Of a stretch of DNA of 64,000 nucleotides, positions 11,185 through 23,956 are shown in pieces (position 1 is the stretch's first letter; the number at the start of each line of letters is the position of its first letter). Below the pieces are notes generated by a model that worked only from the letters and a program-made list of their open reading frames with translations, was not told the DNA's origin and made no database searches. The stretch spans positions 930,001-994,000 of the forward strand of contig JAJGOT010000058.1 in NCBI GenBank assembly GCA_022457155.1. Direction: 5' to 3'. The stretch comes from Cladopsammia gracilis (taxonomy: Eukaryota; Cnidaria; Anthozoa; Scleractinia; Dendrophylliidae). The translations under genes and the position numbers were made by a program.

Positions 11185-13301
11185 TTTATAACCTGAGTTG
11201 AATAGAGTACGTGATGTCTTAAATGTACTTTTGTACACATTTATTCTAACTTTTATGGTTACAAAATCTTTTCTTTTGAGTCATTGCTTCGATTTATTGC
11301 GGGTTTGTAAAACCTTGTCATGTTTTAATTTTTTACATGTTTCGGTCTTAGAGCAAGAAAAAGAGAACAATTTCAACATGAAATGACGATAAGGTCTGGT
11401 GGATATTGACCAAAAATGACTAACACGGCTACACTGAGTGATTTTGCTGGTCGCGCGCGTATTTCCGACAAACAAAAATATTTACGTAACGGAAATTGCT
11501 TTTCAGTTCGGTGTCGCATGTTCTTGGTGGAGAAAGGAATCTTTATCGCAGGCTATGGTGTTGCACAAGAAAGCGCGTGAAAAAAAATTCAAGCATTAAG
11601 GTAAAAAAAATTATTGCAAATAGTGATGCTGAAAAAAAATATTCATGCTCAAAAGAAATTGCCCCCCCCCCCCCCCCCCCCCACAAAAAAAAAAATTAAA
11701 TGGTCCGTCCCTTAAAGCGGACATCCCTGTAGAGCGAACACCTCTCTGGTGCGGATGCGGACATCAGTTGGTTCCCAGGGTATCAGTGGTTGGCTGGTTC
11801 CGGCCGAATTACACTTGTTTGTCTGTATTAAATCTGGACAGCTAGAGCTGGTGCCAAGGTTCAACCTCGTTCCCAAGGTTTTTCCCTTTTTAAAATTGGG
11901 AGAGGCGGGAAAAACCCTGGTCTGGTTTTAGAGAGAGTTACTGCAGCAAAAGGAAGTTAGAAACCAAGGAACGGGCGGAAATCGGAACAACATTGGGTAA
12001 CCGTGGCAACGGGAAGTTTAGATCCCCCTTCCTCCTTCACCCCCAACCCAGGCTTCGACTCCGGCCAGGAGTTAACACTCAGGGTCTTTCTTGTCAACCA
12101 GTGGCGTGGCCAGCCTATAGGCCCGTAGGCCCGCGCCTACAAATTTTTTAGCCCACCTGTGTTACATTTTTAAGAATTGGAATTGAAAAATTCAAATCCA
12201 TTCTCTTGTATCAAATGTTAGGATTTCGGTGCTGTCAAGATACACATAAAATCACCAGAAAGTGAAGGATAAATCATTTTCAAGCGCCAGTATCGAAAAA
12301 TTTTCCGAGGGGGGGGGGGGGGGGGGGGAATGCCCCCGGACCCCCCTAGAAGCGGGCCTTGCGGGCCGGATGGCCAGGCCTACAACTCTTCTAAAAGCTG
12401 GCTACGCCTCTGACAACTAGGTGCTGTCTCAATTTCTTTTGCGTTTTGCTCCAATGACCACGAAGACGCGGTGCCAGCGTGCGGTCGGGGATCTTTCTGG
12501 AAGATTTTAGCATATGAATTCCACAATACGCCCCGTATAAAGCCAGAAGTCAATCGGAATTTGCCGTTGTAGATCGTAATACATTGTCACACCATCCCAT
12601 ACAGTGTTGACTTAGCAAATTAAATTTAGACGAAAGGCACCTAGATACTTGAGCAAAAAGTTATCTTACATGGCAACTGCTTTTGTGATACAATGCGTTT
12701 TCAATTCTTTTTAGCGCGCAGTTCAATTGCAGCATACATGATACTGTTTTACTTGGCGTATTTCTGACGCCGTACTCAGTTTCAAAACGTACAGTCTGTT
12801 ATCACATCAAACCTTCATCGATCAGATTGGCTGTCGGGTGTTTTACATTTTAGCTTGTCAAGAGGAGCCAGTTACATCGAACTTTGAGAGAGTCTGGGCG
12901 AAATACCTATGAAAGAAGCTGTTTAGAGAAGAAAGTGCAAATGGACTTGCCACACCTCACAAAACCCTCCCTCTTGCATTACCATTCAAACCGTGTCCCG
13001 CAATCAGCAAGGGAAGTGCATGAAATGACGTCCCAAAAGGAAACAGGCAAGAGAAAGAAGAGAAGAAAGCAATTATTAATGGCCTATGCCTGGAGCCGAT
13101 TACCTGCCAATGCTTAATGCATGCTGGTGAGAAAGAGCAGTGGGCGTAAGTGTCACGCATATCTTTTCTGACCTCAGAAAAGCGAAAGTTGTTTTAATTT
13201 TTTTCAAAAAGTTACTGAATATAATGGAGTTAAAAAAATGAACAGATTGTTTGGAAACCGAAAAGAGTTCGTGGGAGATACAAGAGTACTATTTAACACA
13301 T

Positions 13302-13596
13302 GACATTAGATTATAAGTTCGAGATTTCTATCGCATGATAATTGATGAGGACGAAGCCCGAATCAACTATCACGCGGTAGAAATCAGGAGCGAATAATCT
13401 ATTGTTTTAGTATAAATCTACTAGACGTTCAAACTTAACAACAAATACTCTTCACAAACACTTCGAAACGCGAAGAAGCGGCCGCCATTAGGCTACTCAC
13501 TCTACGCACTTTCTACAACTGAGTAGATAGTGAGTAGTGTAGCCAATAAGAGATCACCATTCGTGATAGAACGCTAGTAGATTTATACTAAAGGGT
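13302..13596. repeat. Interspersed repeat with TTTAGTATAAATCTAC end
   Basis: Shares GTATAAATCTAC, GCGTTCTATCACGAATG and ATCAACTATCACGC with 25854-26080, in opposite orientation. TTTAGTATAAATCTACTAG is present on both sides of its central part. Confidence 0.6.
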
Positions 13597-13663
13597 GTTA
13601 TTTCGAAGATACGCGCAGGGGGAGTGTAACCCACTCGTGCACTTCTCCTAAATCACGCCCTAT

Positions 13664-13801
13664 ACCAGCCTAGTCCCCAGGCGTTCTCTTTTGACCCGTT
13701 GTCCGAGCGAAGTCTGGGACCGCGAGGCTCTCTCGGTGACGTCACGGCTCAAAGTAGGGTCCAGGTTTGACCGAGCCGAGAACGCCAGGGACAAGGCTGG
13801 T
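13664..13801. mobile_element. MITE with ACCAGCCTAGTCCC ends
   Basis: Inverted ends ACCAGCCTAGTCCCCAGGCG and CGCCAGGGACAAGGCTGG. Includes a GTGACGTCAC palindrome. Confidence 0.65.
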
Positions 13802-16483
13802 CCATTCTTCTGCCTGATACGCAGATTACAACTATACACACTATGATAAACGACTACTCATTCAACAAGTTGCAACTTCGTTCAACATTTGTTGTTTAGC
13901 AAATATTGAATGTTGTTAAACCGTGTATCTGTAAAATAAACCGCCCTTTACTAATTGTTCGTGATCAACAATTCCAATCTCTTGCTGGGAAGTATGAAAA
14001 GCATTTTGTATTAAATAGGGTAAACTGAAAGGAAATAGTATTCCCAATAAATATGCCAAACTTTGCAAGTTCTATGCACACTTGTTCTGATAAACCGTAT
14101 GTATCGCTGACTCTTTATTGAATGAAATGAATGAATGAAAGATTTCTCACGTGCGCTTTTGCCCCAATTCCTCTACTTGTCTCACTGAAATGCCGTTTTA
14201 ATAGTTCAAAGAGTAACAATCTTCTAGAATACCACAAACAGAAAAAATAACCTCAAGCAAAATACTTAACCGGCAACTCGAAGATTTGTTTCATATGTGA
14301 TTATATCTCTGAACCACAGAATATCCTGACAAGACCAAACCACTGAAACCAACGCGGTCACCGCAGAGCCAAAGCCCCACAAATTTATTGAAGTTCACCG
14401 TTTGAAGATGTCTCACGACGAGTCCATTTCATTTCCGAACCGTGGTGAAACAAAGCAACCGTAATTAAATCTTAACACCCACCTCTGTCCAAGTGTAATG
14501 ATCTCTTCAATCTAAAAAAAAGCTTTATTTTCAAAGACAAACAGTTGTAATTGCTAATTTTAGAAAACGACAACTTGTACAGTTCAAGAAACTTCATCAG
14601 TTGCATGCATTGGAATATTGGCGAGATTCGCGTGCAAAACTTGAGTTAAGTATTCAAATTAAATTATCATTTTCGAATTCATTCCTTTGTCTTTCTATTC
14701 ACCGTTGCGAATAACGAGAAACAAATATCGACAAATAGCACCATTGAAAAGACTTTCATTAAAGTAATGCAAATAGCTTTCATTTGTTCGGCATGATGAA
14801 ACAGTGCTAATAAAGTACTGTTTTTATAGCTTGTTTTTAGTACACGTACGTGTGAGTTCAACTGGAACTTGACCCTTGGGAAATTTGCTTTGTTTTGGTA
14901 GCTTTTGGTCAAAATACACTTGAATTAAGTATTATATATCAGCTTATTGCCAACCTATATCTCCCATTTATAAATAATATTTATTGTTACTCAGCTCGAT
15001 TAGCTTTTTAGTTATTCTGAGTAATATTACCTATTTTTTGTTTATAATTCTACATTGTAAAAATGTTCTTTGTAAAGTAAGGTAATAAAGTGTGTGTTGT
15101 TTGTTGTTGCACTAGATATTCGACAAAAACCTCTGCTCAAACATTTAATTCCTCTCAGAACCCCAAGAAGAAAATTTCAAGTGATTCCTCGAACGAAGTA
15201 CAAGCCATTAGTCTATCAGTTTTTCACGATCTTTCCAAGACACTTCAAACAAACAACAACAACAACAAACAAAACTTTATATATTTACTGTTTCCCTGTT
15301 GCACCCATCTCCATCCTCGCCATCAGCAGCCAAATATAATCAATACTTTGTGCACTAGTAGGGCAATTATCAACAAAACCGGACGCTGATTTTGAGTTTT
15401 CCGTTGATGCAAATAAATTTTTTGGCTTTTAAAAGTAATACTAAAAATAGGAGACATTCTCCCTTTAATTTTAAAGTAGTCAAAAAAAATAATGATCTGT
15501 CTATTTATCGTACTTTGGAAAGTTATGCAAATACAATAGATATACCTTCTTTTCTGTCCCTGAAAAACATTCAGGGTAATTAATATCGCTCTCATTCCAG
15601 CTGAGAAATTGTCTGAGTAAGCTAATTTGCGTGGTGTTTTTAAATGTAGACAGGAATATAAAAAGCTATTGTATTTTCCCCCTTCAAAGGAACAAAGACC
15701 TTACTTGGGAAATCTTTGAACCAACTTCGAGGCAAACGCCGTTACACATGCTTAAAAATCAATTCCAATCCGAGAAAACCCTTTTACTCTACAAACAACG
15801 ATTTGATATTAAATCTGTGTTTTTTTACACACCAATTACAGAGTGGAGGTTGTTGAATAAACAAAGAGAGAATTTAAATATGCAAATCGAAGACGGTCTG
15901 ATTAATAATGAATTTAGCGTGCCTCCCACGATATGAAAAGTGTGTTAACTTTCTATCAACATTTTCTTACACTTTCATTAGGAAGAGTTAAGTATTATGC
16001 TTACTTACTGATTTACCAATATCACCTAAACATCCCCTTTGCTTCAGTACAGCATTGGTTTCAGAAATTTTGTTAACAATCACTGGGAGTTAATCTGTTC
16101 TAATATGTTTTGCAATTATCAGATTATCGATTTGTTGATTCGTCAAACAGAAAATTTACTATTTAATTTGTTTTTTGGGTTACCTTCGGCGAACACCTCA
16201 AATCTAAATGAAGCAAATACCAGCGATTTAACCTTGCAAAGTTTATTTCAAGCGACGACGTTTGCAAATATGATATAACAGATAATTTTCCTCGTGGTTT
16301 CTAAAGTTATCTCGGTCCTTTAACCATCCACAACAACACCCAAACTATTGATTGGATAAGGTTTACATCCCTGACTAAAAAACACCTGAACAGAATTTGA
16401 AAGCGGCCAAAACACTTATAAAAAATCTCGCGCAACATCCGGTGTGTGAAAACTTCTAAACAAATAGCCGCGGATTATCATAA

Positions 16484-16970
16484 CATGATGGGTGAAGTTT
16501 CTCCACTTCTTAGCAAAGCTACAAATTCGCTGATTTTAAGTTCAACTAACCTGGTTCTTCGACATCTCCGCCGGTTCCTTCGTCATTTGTGTGATAGCCC
16601 AGTAATAGTCTATGAACGTGTTGGTTCTCTTCGTCGATTACGTTCATCGAGCTTTCTCAGAAAAAATGCAAATCTTCCAAAGCCGTGGTATTCATTTGCC
16701 TTTCACGCCGTTTTATGTCAGTTTAAATTAAAACTAGATCAATTGAGCACTACATGTGCTAAACGTATTTCACACCGCAAAGAAAACAGCATGGCCAAAG
16801 AAACAGACCTAACGGATTACGCGAGCAGAGCTTGGTTCAATAATCACCTTACGTGTAATTCCTCTTCAATAATATCTTCTGCTTACTTCGCCGCCGCTTA
16901 CGAGCCGTGCATGAGTTCACCTGAACAATGCATTCTTCAAGACCTTTCATTGCCTCGTCAACAGATATGA
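16484..16970 (+). CDS. Weak candidate reading frame, 162 aa
   Basis: An ATG-started open frame with TATAAAAA about 65 bases upstream (near 16420). The product is Leu/Ser/Arg-rich, with no recognised domain. The opposite strand is also partly open. It could be a lineage-specific gene or chance; I rate it low. Confidence 0.18.
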
Positions 16971-17547
16971 ATAAACATGTGTTCCCTTGTCTTTGTTGTG
17001 AGTTCCAAACATCTGACTTATTAACACAAGACAAACAGCAACTTGTCTGGTTGAACAAAGAGCCAAAAAGATTGAACACATCTAAAAACCATAAAATGAC
17101 CACGAAGAGAACCTACCAAAACTCGATTAAGAGTAGCTACAAACTATGAAACAACTCTGCAACCTTATAAAGTGATAAGTTTGAAAAAGCATTTCACACT
17201 TGAACGAAGTTATATTGGAGTCACTGTTGGAGTTTGAATAAATTTGTTTACTTTGTTAAACTGATTCGAAAAGTGAACGTTTCACATTTCCTAATGATTA
17301 ACACGTTTGCTATTGTAATCTCAATTGTGGTCAAGGGAACAAAATTCATTTCAGCTAAGAATGTAACCGTTTTTGACACATCATCTTGAGCTGAAAACGG
17401 ATTATGCACAAAACAGCTAGTTCCACAAGCCCGCAAAACATGCGGGTGCAGTCGGACTGAAGACCTGGTCCCGGTTGTTCAAAAGGTGGACAACACAATG
17501 GATTTTGTTTCTTCAAAGAAGGTTGTTCCCATTTGGAATAGTTGTAT

Positions 17548-17750
17548 CATGTTAATTTAAAACTTTCTTTTTAATCACGTATTGTCACACATTCTTTCAT
17601 TTATTTGTCAAAGGTGTTTTCTCTCATTAGCATTTTCATTTACTTAGTATAAATTCAACTTTGTAACTGAAAAATTTCAAACTGAAGATGACAAAGGATT
17701 GTCGAAACATGTCTTTTAAAATCAAGTCAGTTGTCGTTGCTTTAAAAATT
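17548..17750 (+). mobile_element. Penelope-like retroelement 3' fragment, copy 1
   Basis: Nearly identical over about 200 bases to 57181-57386. The shared segment runs from CATGTTAATTTAAAACTTTC to CAGTTGTCGTTGCTTT. In the other copy it directly follows the end of a retroelement-type reading frame. Confidence 0.6.
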
Positions 17751-18347
17751 ATTACTTTCTTGCTATTATCCAGACCCATTAAGTACATTATGGTAAAAAA
17801 AAACCTTCCCCACACCATGTTGAAAATATATAGGTTTGTATGGAAATGAAAACCTAAAAAATCTATACTCGAATCTATATTTTTGCAACTTTCCACTCCA
17901 TTCAAAACCTATATAACATATAGGAGATCAAGGAAACAACAGACAAATTTCGAGACCGTAGCCGTTACTTTGAATTTTATTCCCAAACGTGTTCTCCCCA
18001 TACATTCTCTGTAATTCGGCAGCGCGTAAGTTACAGAAAATATATGAAAAAAAAAACACGTTTGGGAATAAATTACAAACGAAAGGTTTCGGTATGGAAA
18101 TATATTATGTAGCTTTTTTGAACTCTCATGTTAGGTTTTTAGTGGAGAAAATTACAAAAATATAAAACCGAATATTGATTTTTTTGGCTTTCAATTTCCA
18201 TGCAAACCTTTATATTTCCCAAAATGTTTTCCCGATTACACATCGTGATGCACTTTATACCGTGAAAGGGCCTCAGGCTTTTCGGCGTCTTCGAACTTCG
18301 ACAGAAACTTAGCGCTGGATGAACATCGTACTGCTTTGATGATTTTC

Positions 18348-18523
18348 GGGTGTCAGTAAAACGCGGGGTCGGGGCCGGGGTCGGGGTGGGATTAGGTCTA
18401 GGATTAAGTATGGGATTAAATATAATCCTATACCTAATCCTAACCCTAACCCTTAATCCCATACTTAATCCTAGACCTAATCCCACCCTGACCCCGGCCC
18501 CGACCCCGCGTTTTACTGACACC
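18348..18523. repeat. Long hairpin with telomere-like core
   Basis: Two inverted arms of about 70 bases (GGGTGTCAGTAAAACGCGGG at the left, the complement at the right) around a loop rich in CCTAACCCTAACCC. Arms are GGGGTCGGG-rich and near identical. Confidence 0.85.
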
Positions 18524-20154
18524 CATGATTTATTCAGTTCATATTTCCCTCTACTTATTCAAGACGTCGGGTCTTCCTCTTCTGATGATAAGCAGTCAAG
18601 CAGTGAGGACAGCGGCAGTAGTAGTCCAGACAACAGCACAAACGCAAGCCAAGTGTTTCCCGCCAAAACTCAGCAAGTACACGAGCGTCGCGCGCGTCAT
18701 CATACACAGAGAAGAACCGGAAACAAGTCATAGGCTGTGCATATTCCAGAAAGATCCGAAAGTAATGTCAATGAACGTCTAGGAATGTTTGATTTTTAAA
18801 CGTCAAATATTGCCCTCATCGCTGACGTTTTACTATACGCCTGTAGTTGTCAGTCCACAAACCATTTTAACAGCTTTGACTGCAATTTTACAATCACTTG
18901 ACTTGACTTAGTAATCACTCGCGAAACACTGAACTGAAACTGAAATAATCACTAAATCTGCAAACTCAGGGTCGGGGGGGGACCCCCCCCCCCCCTATCA
19001 GACCTATGTCTCCCATGTGGTTCATAAAAATAATAGAATAAAATTGTTTTATACGTAGTTTTTTTACTTCCACCAATTGACTGATTGTCAAGTTTGTTTT
19101 TACTTAACAAACGCTTTTCGACTCTCAGGAATGTCGGAAATGGCTTTTTAGAGGGTAAAATCGGAAAAATTTTCCGGGGAACATGCACCCGGACCACCCC
19201 CCCCCCCCCCCCCCTTCAGAAATTCCTGGATCCGACCCTGAAACTGTAAGGATTTTATGCGGAAAAGACTGCAAGAATAGTGAGTCGGAGAACAAGCACG
19301 AAAAAATTCACCAGAAAGGCCTATCCCGATTGTGCTCGTAAAATGCTGAAAGTTGCTCCCTATATTGCCAAAAAGGGGCTAATAAATTGCCAAAAATCCA
19401 AAAGGGTTGCTTCCTAAATTTCATGATGTTTTCATACAAATGTTATTTAAAGCTTTATTTTTCGTCCTTCTCCATAATTGCCAATATCGGTTAAGAAAAA
19501 TAGCTTAAACTTTAAGCTTTAAAGAGTTCGATCCTCGAAAATATGGGCGCTTTTTAAGGAAAGTACGGAACAAACCTTATGGTTCATTTGACGTCTCATC
19601 AAGTGACAGGTTATTTTTTCAAAACGGCCTTGGTAAACATCGACACATTCGCATAAATTGAAATTTTCTATCAAATTGTTCACTTTTTCGTGCTTAATAT
19701 GTGCTGTAAACCTTTTTTTCTGGACAAAAATTGTCCAGAAAGGCGAAATTTGCTCGAGGTTGCCAGAACTGCAAAAAGTTGCTCCAAACGCCAAACGTTG
19801 TTGAAAATTTCCGAGCACAGTTGGGACAGGCCTATCACGAGAACTAAAGAGAGGCGATATATTGCATGCAGGTACTGAGCCATATCCGTGCACTTAGGGC
19901 TTAGCACAAATTTAAAAGCTTCCAGTCACTACGGAATAGCATTAAATAGCAAGAGAAACTAAATCTTATAAATATCAGAAATAACCTATATATATTCCAT
20001 CAAATAATTATCTATGCTCCGAGCAGGCTCACACTTGTGATCCCACGTGCGCCGATGAAGGAGCCCTGGTGCCGTGAGCCTGCTCGGAAATGAAAAAGTG
20101 TTATCCTTTTTACTTTTTCTTACCTTTGCATTTTGCCGGCCCTCGAGTTACCTT

Positions 20155-20353
20155 AATAGGCCATTTCCGAGTTGCCTTTAGCCTCTCTATCAAAGCGAGG
20201 CTAGGTGCGAAACCTTTCATATGAAAATGAGATTTCATTCACATGCAAATAAAACGTATTAGCATGTAAATGAAAACTCATTTTCATATGAAAGGTTTCG
20301 CACCTAGCCTCGCTTTGATAGAGAGGCTAAAGGCAACTCGGAAATGGCCTATT
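20155..20353. mobile_element. MITE with AATAGGCCATTTCCGAG ends
   Basis: Inverted repeats of about 80 bases meet around a short centre; the arms carry AGCCTCTCTATCAAAGCGAG and its complement. Confidence 0.8.
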
Positions 20354-20634
20354 AGAAAGACAGTCATTAAAAGCACGCAGGTATCCTTCCTGACAAAAGT
20401 TTGTGCCGGTTTTGTTGGTGACTCTGATTACTGCATATACTTAACTAGCTGTATAGGTTTATTACTGCTTCGAAAAAAGAAAACAAACAGACTACCTTGT
20501 GATTTTAGTAGGATTGGTCATTTTCCACGACCTCTTAGCTTCTTATTCCAATGAAACGGACAGTCTGTGAGACCAATCAGTCAACTGGGAAAGCTCAAAG
20601 CATCAAGAGAAAAATAAAAATAAAACTGTTTTAG

Positions 20635-21017
20635 TTAAAGGGGCTATGTCACCTATTTTTAGTATCACTGAAAAGCAAAAAAAAAACATATTTGTTTCTA
20701 CAAATAATGGACCAGTTTTGTTAACAAATACTCTACAAGTGCACAAAAGCTAGAATTCGTTATCTTTGGCTGCGAATGGCCAGGATGGAAATGGATTGGT
20801 ACTTAAAAAAATTGGCCAATTTGTTCAAGTTCCTCCCAAGTGTCGTGAAAAAATCGCAGAAAAACCTATTATGGTTTGTTCTTCCTTGAAGAAATCGCTT
20901 AATATTATCTTCTTGGTGTTCTAAAAGCAATTTTATGTTTGAGCAAAGCTACTTTGTCAACTATTTAGTGAATTTTGACCAAAACACAGCAAAATCTGCG
21001 TGACAATGCCCCTTCAA
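20635..21017. mobile_element. TTAA-type MITE
   Basis: TTAA then AGGGGCTATGTCACC at the left; TGACAATGCCCCT then TCAA (mutated TTAA) at the right. Confidence 0.55.
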
Positions 21018-21263
21018 CGACAGCGTTTGAGCTAAAGGCGGTAGAAACCCCGGGGGGGGGGGGGAGGATCCCATTTAAAACTGACGGCGTGATCGTCGGA
21101 CATTTTGAGAGGAACCCCTAAAGGTACCAAACACCCCTTTTGTGGGTGTGGCTCATATTAAATGTTACCCCTAAGAGGCAGAAAAGCAAATCTTTCTATG
21201 AAGTTGGTCCTGTCAGCATACCCTAAAAGATAACAGAATAATGCTGTGTTCACATCAGGAACG

Positions 21264-21409
21264 AAACATGTTTACAGTAAACATGTTTACAGTAAACATG
21301 TTTACAGTAAACATGTTTACAGTAAACATGTTTACAGTAAACATGTTTACAGTAAACATGTTTACAGTAAACATGTTTACAGTAAACATGTTTAGAGTAA
21401 ACATGTTGC
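21264..21409. repeat. 15-bp tandem array
   Basis: About nine head-to-tail units of AAACATGTTTACAGT, each itself palindromic. The array is open in several frames on both strands, which is an artefact of the repeat. Confidence 0.95.
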
Positions 21410-21792
21410 AACGAAACATGCTTCCCGTAACACGTTTGCATTTCATTGTTCACATTATTTGAACACGTTTCACGCGTGGTTCTATAATTTATGCTGTTTG
21501 ACGAAACATCTGATATAAAATCTTTATAATTACACATGAAGAGATAGAACAAAATAGAGGTCGAACTTTCCGTTGCATGATTTTGTGGTTTAATTTAACT
21601 AATCAAGCCTTTCGGGAACCAAGGGAAATGCAGCGTTTAACAAGGAGACGGCATTTGCGCTAACGTGTTTCATCTGGTTTAGGTCGAAACTACCTCGTGA
21701 GATAGTTTCAACCATGCTCAAAATAAACATGTTTCGATCATGTTTCGCGGCGCAATGCTTTTGACGGTGAAACATGTTTCATTCGTGGTTAG

Positions 21793-22242
21793 ACTAAACA
21801 TGTTTCGCCCTAGTGTGAACACAGCATAAGTCAGACTAAACATGTTTTGCCCTAGTGTGAACACAGCATAAGCCAGACTAAATATGTTTTTCCCTAGTGT
21901 GAACACGGCATTAGTCGGACTAAACATGTTTCGCCCTGATGTGAACACAGCATAAGCCAGACTAAACATGTTTCGCCCTAGTGTGAACACAGCATAAGCC
22001 AGGCTAAACATGTTTCGCCCTAGTGTGAACACAGCATAAGCCAGACAAAACATGTTTCGCCCTGTTGTGAACATAGAATAAGCCAGACTAAACATGTTTC
22101 GCCCTGGTGTGAACACAGCATAAGCCAGACTAAACATGTTTCGCCCTGGTGTGAACACAGCATAAGCCAGACTAAACATGTTTCGTCCTAGTGTGAACAC
22201 AACATAAGCCAGACTAAACATGTTTCGCCCTAGTGTGAACAC
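21793..22242. repeat. 42-bp tandem array
   Basis: Between ten and eleven units of 42 bases starting AGACTAAACATGTTTCGCCC and containing GTGTGAACACAGCATAAGCC. One unit equals 14 codons, so the minus strand is open throughout; this is a shadow, not a gene. Confidence 0.95.
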
Positions 22243-22286
22243 TAAGTCTTTATTTCAATCGAATAACTAAAGGTTTGCTGAAGAAC

Positions 22287-22605
22287 TTAAATAAAAATAT
22301 AAAAATTATAGTTGTCCGACGTTTCGATGTTTCTAACATCATTTTCAAGGCAAAGAGTGAAAATATCGAGGTGGCATAAGAATATAAATGAGTGAAAACA
22401 TAATTGACATTTTTTCGCGCGGATGGAATCTGTTTGCATGTTCAAGATTCCATCCGCGCGAGGTTCTTCATATAACACGCACAAAAAAATGTCAATTATG
22501 TTTTCACTCATTTATATTCTGATGCCACCTGGATATTTTCACTCTTTGCATTGAAAATGATGTTAGAAACATCGAAACGTCGGACAACTATATTTTTTAT
22601 TTCAA
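22287..22605. mobile_element. Foldback element
   Basis: Arms of about 130 bases: ATAGTTGTCCGACGTTTCGA at the left, the complement at the right. A second nested stem (ATTCCATCCGCGCG) lies at the centre. Confidence 0.8.
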
Positions 22606-23816
22606 TCACATGATAAAAAATACATATCATATGTTACAATGAAGTTTGGATAAACTACACATGGTAAAAACTGTAGAAATATTAAGACAATTAAGACATT
22701 GCAACTGACTTTACTATCTAAGCTAGAAAATTATTTTAAATCTTAAAAAATATGTAGTTTTAAATTGTATTTAAAGATTATACGATGAACTGAAAGAGTT
22801 CAAGAAACGCGTGCAGTATTGATATTTGGCTAAAGACAAGCTTTAATTCTCAAATTGTATTTTATCTCTTTCCTCTTGGTCAATATGCTGCGCAGAGGAT
22901 GACTATCGAGTTTAACAGCTTTGCAGAGCTTGCACATTCAAGGGCATGGAGACTAATATATCTTCTCTTGTAGCAGCGATCTAAAAAAAAGCCCTGTACA
23001 ACAACAGGCTCAGAAACGGCAGCTCGATACACAGATAATCCATACGTCAATTAAGATTATAAAGAAAATGCAAAAGAGCTAGGGAAACTGCTTTTGGTTT
23101 GAGAGAGTTACGTAGAGTTGGCATTCTACCGCAGGGCTTGATTTGTCGTGATTCTACCGCAAGGAATAAGATATCAGTAAATGATACAAACATGTTTATT
23201 CAGAAACGCGCACGAGGCTTTGGGTAGTGTAGCCTACATAATCATTGAATACAGAGGAATAATTTGAAGAAAAAACGCTTAATTAAATGAAACGGCTAAG
23301 ACCATGCACGAAATATTGTCTGTCAACTCTCTTATTCAGCATATAATAATTGGTCTTATTGTCTTTCACGTAGTCTAAGTAAGTGCTTGAAAAAAGCGAA
23401 TAATCAGCCGCAAGATTAATAAGATATAAGAATCACTGGAAAAAAGTAAACATGGCAAAATATTTCGACAAAACATTTCAAGCACATACAGCGACAGGCA
23501 CAATTTCAACTGGAATATATGCGGATATATGACAACGAATTGACGACTTTTTAAGACGTACTTCCGAACATACTTGACAAATACAAATACAAAGACTACT
23601 AATTGTTGTTTTCGAAAGACAGCAGATTGGAATACGGTCACGAAAATTAATTTTCTTGTATTTAGTAAAACGTGAAATAAAGATAAGTACAATTACAAAA
23701 CATGGGGAAAAAAACATAATAACCACGTATGTCGTAACTAAAACAACTGTTTGTTTTCTTAGCGATGGAAAGAGCTTCAATTTTGCGGCTACGTTTATCA
23801 TGCCGCGTACGATCCA

Positions 23817-23823
23817 TATAAAA
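23817..23823 (+). promoter_or_regulatory. Candidate TATA box for coiled-coil gene A
   Basis: TATAAAA lies 140 bases before the ATG at 23957. It is a plausible core promoter if transcription starts near 23850. This rests on motif and spacing only. Confidence 0.35.
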
Positions 23824-23956
23824 TAACCATCACAACTGCCTAATTAGTGATCTTAAATTATCTTTACCTCCCGTCTGATCACAAACGCTGAAGGTGAAAA
23901 ATCGTGACGACTCATTTACACTGTATCTACAAAACTTTCTGCTTTCTTGTCACGAA

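Larger units (their letters stand above)
9720..16483. other. Gene-poor, repeat-rich interval
   Basis: No convincing gene. Contents: the pogo-like element at 10432, C and G homopolymers at 11662-11682 and 12309-12328, a repeat near 12100-12420 with GTGGCGTGGCCAG and GGCTACGCC, the element at 13302-13596 and the MITE at 13664-13801. From 14000 to 16400 I see only AT-rich sequence. Confidence 0.5.
16971..23816. other. Gene-free interval packed with inverted and tandem repeats
   Basis: Holds the Penelope fragment, hairpins at 17975-18075 and 18348-18523, G/C runs at 18974-18995 and 19197-19214, an inverted-repeat element at about 19312-19842, MITEs at 20155 and 20635, tandem arrays at 21264 and 21793 and a foldback at 22287. 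No gene called. Confidence 0.5.

Noticed and set aside
15090..15936. Several 60-100 codon frames on both strands
   Set aside because: AT-rich chance frames, no domains, no splice-site support, no consistent strand.
18350..18733. Frame with GVGAGVGVGLGLGL repeats
   Set aside because: A translation of the G-rich hairpin arms; the same peptide appears on the other strand.
19519..19907. Minus frames of 124 and 75 codons
   Set aside because: They lie inside an inverted-repeat element (about 19312-19842) and show no protein-like conservation pattern.
21255..22242. Long open frames with repeated MFTVN or 14-residue MFSLAYAVFTLGRN units
   Set aside because: They are direct translations of 15-bp and 42-bp non-coding tandem arrays, open in several frames.
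23375..23801. Minus-strand hydrophobic frames that looked like a receptor fragment (VVLVTTYVVIMFF)
   Set aside because: Frames shift repeatedly, there is no seven-helix order and no recognised receptor motif. At best a decayed fragment.
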